NCBI RefSeq assembly: GCF_006874425.1
Contig: NZ_VIJZ01000002.1
Location: forward strand, 310,001 to 374,000
Source: Paenibacillus ottowii
Lineage (GTDB): Bacteria; Bacillota; Bacilli; Paenibacillales; Paenibacillaceae
DNA length: 64,000 bases
Direction of reading: 5' to 3'
The notes beneath the pieces are model-generated. The model saw only the letters and a program-made list of their open reading frames with translations. It was not told the DNA's origin and did not search any database. This document shows, one piece after another, positions 18,283-25,856 of the stretch. The first letter of the stretch is position 1, and the number at the start of each line of letters is the position of its first letter. Both the position numbers and the translations under genes were made by a program.

Positions 18283-18789
18283 TTAAGAGATCCTATATTC
18301 TTTTCCTTTCGCCACATAGCTGAGTGTCGTTCGTGACATCCGCTGCAAATCTGCATCTGTCAATTCGCGCACCACTTTGGCAGGTGTACCGATAGAAAGA
18401 GTATAGGGTGGTATTTTGGTATTTTCCGTAACGACCGACCCTGCTCCTATTAAAGCATATTCACCAAGCTCCGCTCCGTTGAGTACAATGGCCCCCATAC
18501 CAATTAATGTGCCCTTGCCTATCGTACAACCGTGGATAATGGCAGCATGTCCTACCGAAACGTCATCCGCCAGCAACAAAGGTTGATCCGTGTTCACATG
18601 TCCCACGACACCGTCCTGAATATTGCAGCGTTCACCAATGATGATAGGCGCCATATCCCCGCGCAGTACGGCATTAAACCATACGGAGGAATCTTGGCCG
18701 ATCGTTACTTTTCCAACAATTTTTGCTCCTTCTGCCACATAGACAGATGAATGGAGCTGTGGCATATTTCCGTTGTAGTGAATGAGCAT
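18283..18789 (-). CDS. gamma-carbonic anhydrase family protein
   Basis: A 168-aa left-handed beta-helix (hexapeptide repeat) protein. The histidines in GVVGHVN, VSVGHAAIIHG and the strand pattern fit the gamma-class carbonic anhydrase/YrdA group, trimeric with zinc between subunits. The ATG at 18789 follows GAGAGGGTGA at 5 bases. Many homologues lack proven anhydrase activity, so the function is tentative. It ends 22 bases before the IDEAL gene start and is probably co-transcribed with it. Confidence 0.85.
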   Translation of the reverse strand: MLIHYNGNMPQLHSSVYVAEGAKIVGKVTIGQDSSVWFNAVLRGDMAPIIIGERCNIQDGVVGHVNTDQPLLLADDVSVGHAAIIHGCTIGKGTLIGMGAIVLNGAELGEYALIGAGSVVTENTKIPPYTLSIGTPAKVVRELTDADLQRMSRTTLSYVAKGKEYRIS

Positions 18790-18843
18790 CAACTTCACCC
18801 TCTCATATTTTGGGTGAAATTCTATCAACATGTGTACTGCTTG

Positions 18844-19953
18844 TCAATGGAGCCGTATACCCGAGTCGTTTCGCCCAAGGCGGCACTCTCCCGCCAACTT
18901 CTGCCCCCAAACCGTCATTTGTATAGAGGATCCCGTCGAATGCTCACCTTGTCGAAGCATCCCCAAGTGAAGCATCATTCGTATAATCCTCTGATCAAAG
19001 ACCGAACGGGGGGTGTCATAGTAAAACGGTCGGATCAGGGGACCGATATGCTCAAAAAGCGACTCTGACGATGTCCATGGCCTGGCACATTCTCCAATCC
19101 AGTAGACTAGTGAAAGCAGATTGGGTACGGCTCCTTTATACAATCTTAACCAAAACCTGAATAGCTGTATCATTTCATCCTCAATTGCAAGCTCCTGTTG
19201 TCCCTCCCCCTTTGCGGTCAGCTCAACCCGGTCCCCCTTCTCCTCAATATACTTGGAGTGACGGGCATAATCATACAGTAATGCCATTCGATCCGGGTAA
19301 AACTTAAAAGAGGAACCATAGCCAAATCGCCATCCTCCTTTGCCCAATAACGGCTCCGCAATGTGCAAATGCTCCATTAGCTGCTGCTGATTGCGACGGT
19401 ACCAAGCTCCCTCAGGATTAAGCGGAACTTCATGCTGCCTCATGTATTGAAGGAAAAGCCGTAAATCCTCCGCCAGTAGATGTCCTTCATCCCGGTACGA
19501 CGACGGTTCGCTTACCCGAATCATTCTGTTTTGAAAGTCATGTACCATCACACGCCGAAAGCGCTCCTTCATATCCGACGGAATTTGATACAAATATCTC
19601 GTATTGTGCGTTGAACCATTGAACAACCAGCCACTAGAACGCAGACGGGTCACAATATCTCGTGGTCGCTCACCAGCATCCCCGTCCTGCTCGACAGACT
19701 GTTTAGCAATCGCAATCAATTCCTCCATACTGAAGTAAGGTCGGTCATCGAACAATAGTGCATTCAAAAACCTTACCTCTGACAACCTCAGCTCCTTGAC
19801 TTGCGTCTCAAAAAAACTACTACTGCCGAGCTTTGTCAAAATCCCTTGGATCAACTCATGCTTGGAATTAGGTTTACAGTCACAATCGTAATACACTGCG
19901 ATTCTGTTCAAATGTACAATATCCGCAAATGTCAGCATATCCGCCAGATTCAT
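18844..19953 (-). CDS. unknown 369-aa protein
   Basis: I do not recognise this protein. It is soluble, rich in Arg and Leu, with no signal or membrane helix. The arrangement of helices and short strands (for example RDIVTRLRSSGWLF and VFDQRIIRMMLHLGML) suggests several winged-helix-like units, but no DNA-binding motif can be named. Two close cysteines occur near the N-terminus (YYDCDC). It lies between a histidine phosphatase and the carbonic anhydrase homologue, with its upstream gene terminated separately. Confidence 0.75.
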   Translation of the reverse strand: MNLADMLTFADIVHLNRIAVYYDCDCKPNSKHELIQGILTKLGSSSFFETQVKELRLSEVRFLNALLFDDRPYFSMEELIAIAKQSVEQDGDAGERPRDIVTRLRSSGWLFNGSTHNTRYLYQIPSDMKERFRRVMVHDFQNRMIRVSEPSSYRDEGHLLAEDLRLFLQYMRQHEVPLNPEGAWYRRNQQQLMEHLHIAEPLLGKGGWRFGYGSSFKFYPDRMALLYDYARHSKYIEEKGDRVELTAKGEGQQELAIEDEMIQLFRFWLRLYKGAVPNLLSLVYWIGECARPWTSSESLFEHIGPLIRPFYYDTPRSVFDQRIIRMMLHLGMLRQGEHSTGSSIQMTVWGQKLAGECRLGRNDSGIRLH

Positions 19954-20070
19954 TGTTCCATCGCCTCGTCACTGGACTGTCATCCGGAAATGATTCTTAC
20001 CTGTTGTACCCACAGCTTTGACGGAATCTGCAGACTCTAAACCTCTTTTTTTGCAAAGGTATAATGAAAA

Positions 20071-20116
20071 AAACAAAAAGACCACAGCTCTACGATGAGT
20101 AGAAGCCATGGTCTTT
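20071..20116 (-). terminator. terminator after the histidine phosphatase gene
   Basis: Minus-strand AAAGACCA pairs with TGGTCTTT, with an inner CTAC/GTAG stem, followed by TTTTTGTTTTTTT. Confidence 0.88.
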
Positions 20117-20137
20117 CACCAGCGTTTTGAGTTGTAG

Positions 20138-20722
20138 TCACTTTTTCTCTTGCAAATGCTTTGTGCAATTATACAAAAGTGATTCCCAGTCCGCATCCTC
20201 ACGCTGGAGTACGCTTAATGACAAATTGCCAATTCGTTCCGTGAATTTTTCCTGATATAGAGCCTTATACAAATTAGCCAAAAAACCGCCGTGAGAAACG
20301 ACCAGCAGATTCTTGTCCCGATTTTCCGTCCAAATCGCCTCCATAAAAGCTAGCGCGCGAAGCTGAAGATCTGCATCGCTTTCCTGTCCCAAATCCAGCA
20401 GGTGCCAGTCAACTCCCCACTTCTCTTCGCGTTCGGCCTGTGTCATCCCCTCGACCTGACCATAAGCGCGTTCTCTTAGTCGATCATCAGGTTCCAGCAA
20501 CGGCAAGTGCAGAGCAGAGGCAATGATATCCCCCGTCTCTTTCGCTCTGGATAGACTACTTGTAATAAGCCCGTCCCAATGATAAGGCTCTTCCTTCAAT
20601 CGTTCTGCCAGCAAGCGTGCCTGCCGGCGCCCTTCCTCATTCAACGGAATATCACTGTGGCCCTGGATTCTACCTACCGCATTCCAATCCGTCAATCCAT
20701 GTCTGATTAAGCCAATAAGCAT
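20138..20722 (-). CDS. histidine phosphatase family protein
   Basis: A 194-aa phosphoglycerate mutase-like enzyme. The catalytic LIRHGLTDWN is at residues 5-14, the second acid region in LRERAYGQVEGM, and the second histidine in VVSHGGF. It probably dephosphorylates a small phosphoester; the substrate cannot be deduced. It has its own terminator and is probably monocistronic. Confidence 0.9.
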   Translation of the reverse strand: MLIGLIRHGLTDWNAVGRIQGHSDIPLNEEGRRQARLLAERLKEEPYHWDGLITSSLSRAKETGDIIASALHLPLLEPDDRLRERAYGQVEGMTQAEREEKWGVDWHLLDLGQESDADLQLRALAFMEAIWTENRDKNLLVVSHGGFLANLYKALYQEKFTERIGNLSLSVLQREDADWESLLYNCTKHLQEKK

Positions 20723-20791
20723 TGTGTCCGATCCTCCGCTGTTGTGTTATTCAGGCATTAAAATGAATTTGATCTAGAGCCTATCGGGCAG

Positions 20792-21418
20792 CTAATTTCT
20801 AACTCTTCTCGTCCGATGGATCCACCCCAAAGAAAATAAAGCAAGCGCAAGTGCCAATACAGACAACAACATCCAGTATTGCGGGTAAGTAGGAACAATG
20901 CTTGCAACCAGCGGGTCCATAATGCCACTATTTACATCTTTAATGTGGTATTGATACTGTGGAGATGTACTTGTAGTTTCCAGCAGACCTGTCGGTAAAA
21001 TACCCGTGTCCATGACAGGAGCCGCTTGGGGGGGACTTTCCTGAGAGGAGCTTCCATTCCAGTTTAAAAACAAAAAGCTGCACAAGAATACGGCCAAGAA
21101 GCCGGCAATCCATACAGACATATACTTACGGGCTGCTGGGTTTACACGCGCACGTCGATGCTCGCCCGGAACAAGCCACGGTGATTCTTCATAAATGCGA
21201 TCCATGACTCTACGATTCATTGCCTCTAGCTTATCATCTGTTATTTCAAAGGAAATATCACCAATAGCGGATCGACTTTCTTTTGACAAATTCCAATCAT
21301 TCTCTTCCGAACCATGCTCCCACCCGGCAGACGAGCTCTTGGCCCGTCTGCGCTCCGAGTCTTGTTTCGATACATTTTTGCCTGTAGCGAACAAATCCTC
21401 AGCGTCCCTGGATTTCAT
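20792..21418 (-). CDS. putative anti-sigma factor, two-TM membrane protein
   Basis: A 208-aa protein with a cytosolic N-terminal region, a membrane helix at about 101-119, a short external loop and a second helix at about 182-200. Its start overlaps the ECF sigma stop by 4 bases (ATGA), the usual arrangement for an anti-sigma factor. It lacks the HxxxCxxC zinc anti-sigma motif. The segment ITDDKLEAMNRRVMDRIYEESPW (here shown in part) is the likely sigma-contact helix. Function is inferred from position. Confidence 0.65.
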   Translation of the reverse strand: MKSRDAEDLFATGKNVSKQDSERRRAKSSSAGWEHGSEENDWNLSKESRSAIGDISFEITDDKLEAMNRRVMDRIYEESPWLVPGEHRRARVNPAARKYMSVWIAGFLAVFLCSFLFLNWNGSSSQESPPQAAPVMDTGILPTGLLETTSTSPQYQYHIKDVNSGIMDPLVASIVPTYPQYWMLLSVLALALALFSLGWIHRTRRVRN

Positions 21419-22011
21419 TGGCTGCTCATCCCTTCGTTTTCCTCATAGAGAGGCTCAAAAAAATAAGGCTCCAACTGCGTCTTCACACTGGTTCTTGCCC
21501 GGAAAAGCAATGACTTCACTGCACTGACCGTCTGTCCTAAAATAGTCGCAATCTCCTGATAATCTAATTGCTCATATTCACGCAAAATCAGCGCAGATCG
21601 CTGCTTCTCAGGCAATCTGTTGATTGCTTCACGAACCATCTCTACCTTCTCACCGCGAAGAACAGCCTGCTCCGGAATCACATCTGATGGAGCTACTGGT
21701 ACATACCCGCTCTCTTCCAATGGAACCTGACCACTACGGTGCTTACGAAGCTCACTTAGCACCGTATTGCGTGCAATTGTATATAGCCAAGTGGAGAACG
21801 ATGCATCTACCTCGCGAAAAGAATGCAGGCTCCGATACGCCTTATAAAACGTCTCCGAGCATAAGTCCTCAGCAATCATTTCCAGGTTCGAACTTTTCAG
21901 CATATGATAAACAAAAGCTAAAATTTTACGTTGGTGCCGCCTCATTAATTCTGAATAAACCTCAACATTACCTTGTTTGATTTCCTGAATCATCTGGGAA
22001 TCTGTCATCAT
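21415..22011 (-). CDS. ECF-type RNA polymerase sigma factor
   Basis: A 198-aa group IV sigma factor. Region 2 covers about residues 20-95 (AEDLCSETFYKAYRSL, ASFSTWLYTIARN) and region 4 about 125-180 (INRLPEKQRSALILRE, YQEIATILGQTVSAVKSLL). The ATG at 22011 has GAGGAGGG 10 bases upstream; longer in-frame starts have no site. It is coupled to a membrane anti-sigma candidate, so it probably responds to an envelope signal. The closest described group is SigW/SigX-like but the exact class is not decided. Confidence 0.9.
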   Translation of the reverse strand: MMTDSQMIQEIKQGNVEVYSELMRRHQRKILAFVYHMLKSSNLEMIAEDLCSETFYKAYRSLHSFREVDASFSTWLYTIARNTVLSELRKHRSGQVPLEESGYVPVAPSDVIPEQAVLRGEKVEMVREAINRLPEKQRSALILREYEQLDYQEIATILGQTVSAVKSLLFRARTSVKTQLEPYFFEPLYEENEGMSSQ

Positions 22012-22057
22012 CCGAGTGAGACCCTCCTCGCCCATACATGTGCTGTTTTCCCGTCCG

Positions 22058-22096
22058 ATTCTGTCTATATATACCGAACAGGTCAAAAAAAGTTGC
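22058..22096 (-). promoter_or_regulatory. candidate promoter(s) of the ECF sigma operon
   Basis: On the minus strand TTGACC (22081-22086), 17 bases, CAGAAT (22058-22063) fits sigma-A. Overlapping it, GCAAC (22092-22096) and CGGTAT (22071-22076), 15 bases apart, resemble an ECF-type AAC/CGT promoter and could mediate autoregulation. Confidence 0.45.
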
Positions 22097-22138
22097 GCCC
22101 TCTGCGCAAATGGATAAAACAGCATCATGGAACATTTG

Positions 22139-22318
22139 TTATTTTCTTACCCTATGTAGTGCCAACATTAACGGTGCTATCCCCAACATATTCAATATCC
22201 AAAATGGACTTACCCATTGTACCACAAAATGGCCGCCAGTAAAAAAGTCCAAAATCCCCACGATTTCCAGCAAAGGCTCCCAAACGCTGGCAGCTAATTC
22301 ATTTAAACCGCTTTTCAA
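22139..22318 (-). CDS. possible small hydrophobic protein of 59 aa
   Basis: An open frame of 59 codons begins at a TTG at 22318 and ends just before the sigma promoter. Its product has an amphipathic start (LKSGLNELAASVWEPLLEIVG), a GG turn, a hydrophobic C-terminal half (WILNMLGIAPLMLAL) and the basic end HRVRK, so it could sit in the membrane. There is no good ribosome binding site, and no homologue is recognised. It may be a real small gene or a remnant. Confidence 0.35.
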   Translation of the reverse strand: MKSGLNELAASVWEPLLEIVGILDFFTGGHFVVQWVSPFWILNMLGIAPLMLALHRVRK

Positions 22319-22422
22319 TGGATTTTAAATTTATTCAGATTTAATGACAAACCCAACGAAAGTGTTCCATTTAGGCACTCGTAAGGATAATTACACAAAA
22401 AAGAAAACGCTTTAAAAAAACA
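22319..22422. other. AT-rich spacer without recognised features
   Basis: About 100 bases between the small hydrophobic ORF and the small RNA promoter. No ORF with a ribosome site, repeat or hairpin with a T-run was found. Confidence 0.5.
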
Positions 22423-22451
22423 TTGACAGAATGAAAACGTATACATATAAT
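22423..22451 (+). promoter_or_regulatory. perfect sigma-A promoter with embedded cre-like site
   Basis: TTGACA (22423-22428), 17 bases, TATAAT (22446-22451): both hexamers and spacing match the consensus. The spacer contains TGAAAACGTATACA (22432-22445), which matches the CcpA cre consensus TGWAANCGNTNWCA at all but one position. A repressor bound there would block polymerase. Confidence 0.8.
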
Positions 22452-22457
22452 AAAAGT

Positions 22458-22544
22458 ACAGTATGGTTTCTCTCCACTCCTATCCTACTCAGCTACTTAC
22501 TGAAAGTAGCTACCACTCGGGGCTTTACTCGAGTGGTTTTTTTT
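22458..22544 (+). ncRNA. candidate small RNA, about 87 nt
   Basis: The transcript expected from the promoter upstream starts near 22458. It has a CU-rich single-stranded 5' part (CTCTCCACTCC, TATCC), a hairpin AGCTACTT/AAGTAGCT (22491-22511, 5-base loop) and a terminator hairpin ACCACTCG/CGAGTGGT (22512-22537) with eight T. CU-rich segments in Firmicute small RNAs pair with Shine-Dalgarno sequences. Alternatively it is an attenuator leader of the methyltransferase gene 137 bases downstream; that gene has its own likely promoter, which favours an independent RNA. A short frame from an ATG at 22463 has no ribosome site. Confidence 0.6.
22512..22544 (+). terminator. terminator of the candidate small RNA
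   Basis: An 8-bp perfect stem ACCACTCG/CGAGTGGT with a 10-base loop, followed by TTTTTTTT. Confidence 0.9.
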
Positions 22545-22618
22545 GTTTTCCATTACTCCTCTTTTCCTTACCCCCCCTTATCTTGGTTGATAAAATATAT
22601 CAATAATTTACCTATTAG

Positions 22619-22647
22619 TTGATTATCCTATTAAAACACATTATTAT
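22619..22647 (+). promoter_or_regulatory. candidate promoter of the methyltransferase gene
   Basis: TTGATT (22619-22624), 17 bases, TATTAT (22642-22647). The gene start is 34 bases further on. Confidence 0.6.
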
Positions 22648-22680
22648 ATAATAAATTTTTCAATAGGCAGGGGGCAAGAA

Positions 22681-23295
22681 ATGAATAATAAGTGGAATAA
22701 GGCAATATATAAGATTTGGTCTCCAATTTATGATAAGTTTTTTAATTCAGGTAGCTTCCTTAATTCTAGAAAGATGATATTTCAAGAAAAGTCATTTAAT
22801 AGCGAGCAAAAAATACTTTTTGTAGGTGTAGGAACTGGGGCAGATTTAGAATTAATAAATCACTATGATCTGGATATTACTGCCATAGATTATTCACCTG
22901 AAATGCTTAACAAAGCAAAAAAGAAATTTAGCAATACCCCCATACAATTCTTGGAGATGGATGCTCAACAAATGAATTTTATGGATGAGCAATTTGATAT
23001 AGTAATAGGAAGTCTAATTCTCTCGGTAGTACCTGACGCAAATAAATGCTTCGATGAGATGGTGCGAGTTTTGAAAAAAGACGGGGAAATTATTATTTTC
23101 GATAAGTTTTCTCCTAAAGGAAAAAAGCCCTCATTATTCAAAAAAACAATAAGGCCCCTCATTAAAGTGTTAGGAACCGATATAGGATTGAATTTCGAAG
23201 AACTGCTTGAAACCCAAAAAATAAAACTGCGAATCAAAGAAGATGCACCTATAATGTTCAACGGTATGTATAGAAAGATAGTGATTACAAAATAA
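22681..23295 (+). CDS. class I SAM-dependent methyltransferase, AT-rich, probably acquired
   Basis: A 204-aa Rossmann methyltransferase. SAM-binding motif I is ILFVGVGTGADLEL (about 44-57), the acidic loop is ITAIDYSPEML (about 67-77), and motif IV is FDIVIGSLILSVV. The N-terminal YKIWSPIYDKFF resembles UbiE/COQ5 and phospholipid methyltransferases. Substrate unknown. RBS AGGGGG is 6 bases before the ATG. The gene is much richer in A and T than its neighbours and lies on the opposite strand at a break in the otherwise conserved gene order, which suggests horizontal transfer. Confidence 0.85.
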   Translation: MNNKWNKAIYKIWSPIYDKFFNSGSFLNSRKMIFQEKSFNSEQKILFVGVGTGADLELINHYDLDITAIDYSPEMLNKAKKKFSNTPIQFLEMDAQQMNFMDEQFDIVIGSLILSVVPDANKCFDEMVRVLKKDGEIIIFDKFSPKGKKPSLFKKTIRPLIKVLGTDIGLNFEELLETQKIKLRIKEDAPIMFNGMYRKIVITK

Positions 23296-23325
23296 CGCGT
23301 AGCTCTGCTACTTCTTCAACTAACA

Positions 23326-23359
23326 TAAAAAGCGAGCGAAGAGAACCTTCGATCGCTTT
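23326..23359. terminator. bidirectional terminator between methyltransferase gene and tyrA
   Basis: AAAGCGA, G, CGAAG pairs with CTTCG, A, TCGCTTT around a 5-base loop. The minus strand ends in TTTTT, terminating the tyrA operon; the plus strand has a T-rich but interrupted tail. Confidence 0.75.
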
Positions 23360-23425
23360 AGATCTTTTCTTACTACTTTACTACCAGAAAGTATGGTGCT
23401 TTTAAGGCGGTCCATAGCGTAGAGG

Positions 23426-23533
23426 TTCATTTGAATCTGGAGAAGCGCAGCGTTCGCCTTTGCCTGTGGATTTCCCCCTTTGAACATAGAGTCAGAAAAT
23501 CCGCAGGCAACAGCGATCGTAAGATCAAATGAA
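23426..23533. repeat. long imperfect palindrome, possible dispersed intergenic repeat
   Basis: About 108 bases with two nested inverted arms: TTCATTTGA (23426-23434) with TCAAATGAA (23525-23533), and TTGCCTGTGGATTT (23460-23473) with AAATCCGCAGGCAA (23497-23510, one G-T type mismatch). Between them CGTTCGC and GCGATCG are almost complementary. It carries no ORF and lies downstream of tyrA. Such size and symmetry resemble REP/MITE-type intergenic elements; copy number cannot be judged from one window. Confidence 0.55.
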
Positions 23534-23582
23534 TCGCGGAGCGGAGTACCTCCTTAACAAATACTCATACTCTCTTTCCCCT

Positions 23583-24671
23583 TTATACCACCACTTTATA
23601 GCCCATCGAATCCAGCAAGGCTTTGGCACGTTCCCAATCCCGCTCTTGACGGAAGGAAAGCCGCATGATGCCAGGAACATCCTCCCGGCTTTCAATGATT
23701 CGCATATTGCTCAGGTTAATGCTGTGATTTCCTAGCTCCATCGCAATTCTTCCGATAATCCCTGGGGTATCCGGTACATCAATATACAGATCAAACGTAG
23801 AGACGATGACTCCTTTGCGACGCTCCGGCAGTTCACTACGGAAATGCCCAGCTGCCAAAAATTCGTCAGCTATTCCCTCTCCGTCTTGTGTTCTCAGCAA
23901 GTGGGTAAATCGCTCAATCTGCCCGTTCCATTCTTCCAGCAAACCCAGTAAAACATCACGATTACTGAGCAAAATGTCCCGCCACACCACCGGGTCACTA
24001 GAGGCTATCCGTGTAATATCACGAAAACCACCAGCAGCTAGTGTACGGTACAACGGATTCTCATCATTGTGCTTTCGTACCTGATTCACCAGCGCTGCTG
24101 CAATAATGTGCGGAAGATGGCTAATCGCACCGACAATATCATCATGCATATCAGGTTGGACACGCACAACATGAGCGCCGGTATGTTTCAACAAACGTTG
24201 CAGCGAGCTGTATGCTTCCTCAGGCACACCCTCTGCTGGTGAAAGCACATAGTATGCATTTTCAAACAGCAGCGCGGAAGCAGCCTTGACTCCGGAACGC
24301 TCCGAGCCGGCCATCGGATGGCCCCCGATAAAGTAAGCGTTGCGCAAAGAAATTTCAGATGCCTTTTTGGCAATTGCCGCTTTCGTGCTGCCTACATCGG
24401 TAATAATACACCCCGCTTTAAGCGGTAGCTTGCTTAACAGCTCAAGATAATGCTCCAGTAAACCAACCGGTACGCATAAAAAAATAAAATCGGCATCCTC
24501 TGCCGCCTCTTCAACTGAAAGAGTCGCGGTGTCCACGACACCACGGCTTAACATCGGTTCCACTAGTTCAGGGAGATGAGCGTGGCCGACTACAGTAATA
24601 TCTGGCTTTCCTTTAAAACAAAGTGCGAGGGACCCGCCAATCAGTCCCACGCCAAAAATAGCAATCTTCAT
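23583..24671 (-). CDS. tyrA: prephenate dehydrogenase with ACT domain
   Basis: A 362-aa enzyme oxidising prephenate to 4-hydroxyphenylpyruvate for tyrosine. NAD motif IFGVGLIGGSLA at the N-terminus, GGHPMAGSE and the HLPH segment in the catalytic domain, and a C-terminal ACT domain (about 290-360) for feedback control. It is last in the aromatic supra-operon, 26 bases after hisC. In B. subtilis aroE follows; here it does not. Confidence 0.96.
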   Translation of the reverse strand: MKIAIFGVGLIGGSLALCFKGKPDITVVGHAHLPELVEPMLSRGVVDTATLSVEEAAEDADFIFLCVPVGLLEHYLELLSKLPLKAGCIITDVGSTKAAIAKKASEISLRNAYFIGGHPMAGSERSGVKAASALLFENAYYVLSPAEGVPEEAYSSLQRLLKHTGAHVVRVQPDMHDDIVGAISHLPHIIAAALVNQVRKHNDENPLYRTLAAGGFRDITRIASSDPVVWRDILLSNRDVLLGLLEEWNGQIERFTHLLRTQDGEGIADEFLAAGHFRSELPERRKGVIVSTFDLYIDVPDTPGIIGRIAMELGNHSINLSNMRIIESREDVPGIMRLSFRQERDWERAKALLDSMGYKVVV

Positions 24672-24697
24672 CTCATATCAAATCCCATCTGCGGAAA

Positions 24698-25801
24698 TTA
24701 TAGGCGTACTTTCGCCGCTTCCGCCCCCAGGACCTGTTCCAGCGCACGAATAAACAACTCATTTTGTGGCTGTGATCCAACGGATACCCTAATATATGTC
24801 GGATATTTATGATGACCTGCGCGAATAATCACACCTTTACGAAGCAACTCCTGAAATACCTCACCGGATGGACGGCGTACATCCAGCATAATAAAATTAC
24901 CATGTGCCGGGAAAGACTCCAGCCCCAGACGTTTCAACTCATTTTGCAAATAAGCTCTACCCTCTGCATTACGATCCCGACATTCCTGAACAAATTCCTG
25001 ATCTTCCAAGGCAGCAATGGCCGCAGCTTGTGCTACCCGTGAAGTATTAAACGGCTCGCGAACCTGATTGATCAAGCGAATGGTTGACTCAGCTCCCATA
25101 CCATATCCGATACGTAACGAAGCCAGACCATAGATTTTGGAGAAGGTACGCAGTACAACCAAATTTTCGTAAGCTGACAACAAACGAATGCCGTCCGGAT
25201 ATGAACGATCTATTACAAACTCAGCATAGGCTTCATCTAGCACCACCATAATATGCTTGGGTACTTGGTTCAGAAACGCTATCAATTCGGCTTCGGGTAC
25301 AATCGTTCCCGTCGGATTATTTGGATTACAGATCCAAATAATTTTTGTACGGTCATTGATATGCGACAGCATAGCATCCAGATCATGTACACCCTCACGC
25401 AACGGCACCTCAACTGCAACTGCTCCCTCAATTTCCACGTTGCTTTTATATACTGAAAATGTCTGATCAGCCATGATGCTTTCTTCCCCTGGAAGGAGGA
25501 AAGCACGCGTAATCAACGCAATAATTTCGTCAGAGCCACAGCCATAGATAAACTGTTCTTCTTTTAAACCCGTTTGTTTAGCTAGCGCCTGTGTCAGAGC
25601 AACTGCACTTCCGTCAGGATATACACTGATGTTAGCAAACTCCTGCTGAATGGCCTGCAACACTTTAGGAGAACTGCCATACGGATTCTCGTTTGAGGCA
25701 AGCTTGATGACTTCATCGAGTCCCAATTCACGCTTCACATCCTCAATCGGTTTACCGGGCTGATATACTGGCAAATGTACAATATGCGGTTTAGGTTGCA
25801 T
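24698..25801 (-). CDS. hisC: histidinol-phosphate aminotransferase
   Basis: A 367-aa class I/II PLP aminotransferase. The PLP lysine is K222 in RTFSKIYGLASLRIGY, with NPNNPTGT and LDEAYAEF upstream. In B. subtilis HisC in this same position serves both histidine and tyrosine/phenylalanine synthesis, which is likely here too. RBS AGAGGAGG precedes the start; 55 bases separate it from trpA. Confidence 0.95.
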   Translation of the reverse strand: MQPKPHIVHLPVYQPGKPIEDVKRELGLDEVIKLASNENPYGSSPKVLQAIQQEFANISVYPDGSAVALTQALAKQTGLKEEQFIYGCGSDEIIALITRAFLLPGEESIMADQTFSVYKSNVEIEGAVAVEVPLREGVHDLDAMLSHINDRTKIIWICNPNNPTGTIVPEAELIAFLNQVPKHIMVVLDEAYAEFVIDRSYPDGIRLLSAYENLVVLRTFSKIYGLASLRIGYGMGAESTIRLINQVREPFNTSRVAQAAAIAALEDQEFVQECRDRNAEGRAYLQNELKRLGLESFPAHGNFIMLDVRRPSGEVFQELLRKGVIIRAGHHKYPTYIRVSVGSQPQNELFIRALEQVLGAEAAKVRL

Positions 25802-25856
25802 GCCCTTACCTCCTCTATCCCATAGAACTAATTTAAAATTTCTATTTTGACACCTG

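Noticed and set aside
22431..22622. A 63-codon plus-strand frame over the small RNA
   Set aside because: Its start lies inside the promoter spacer, upstream of the predicted transcript start, and it crosses the terminator.
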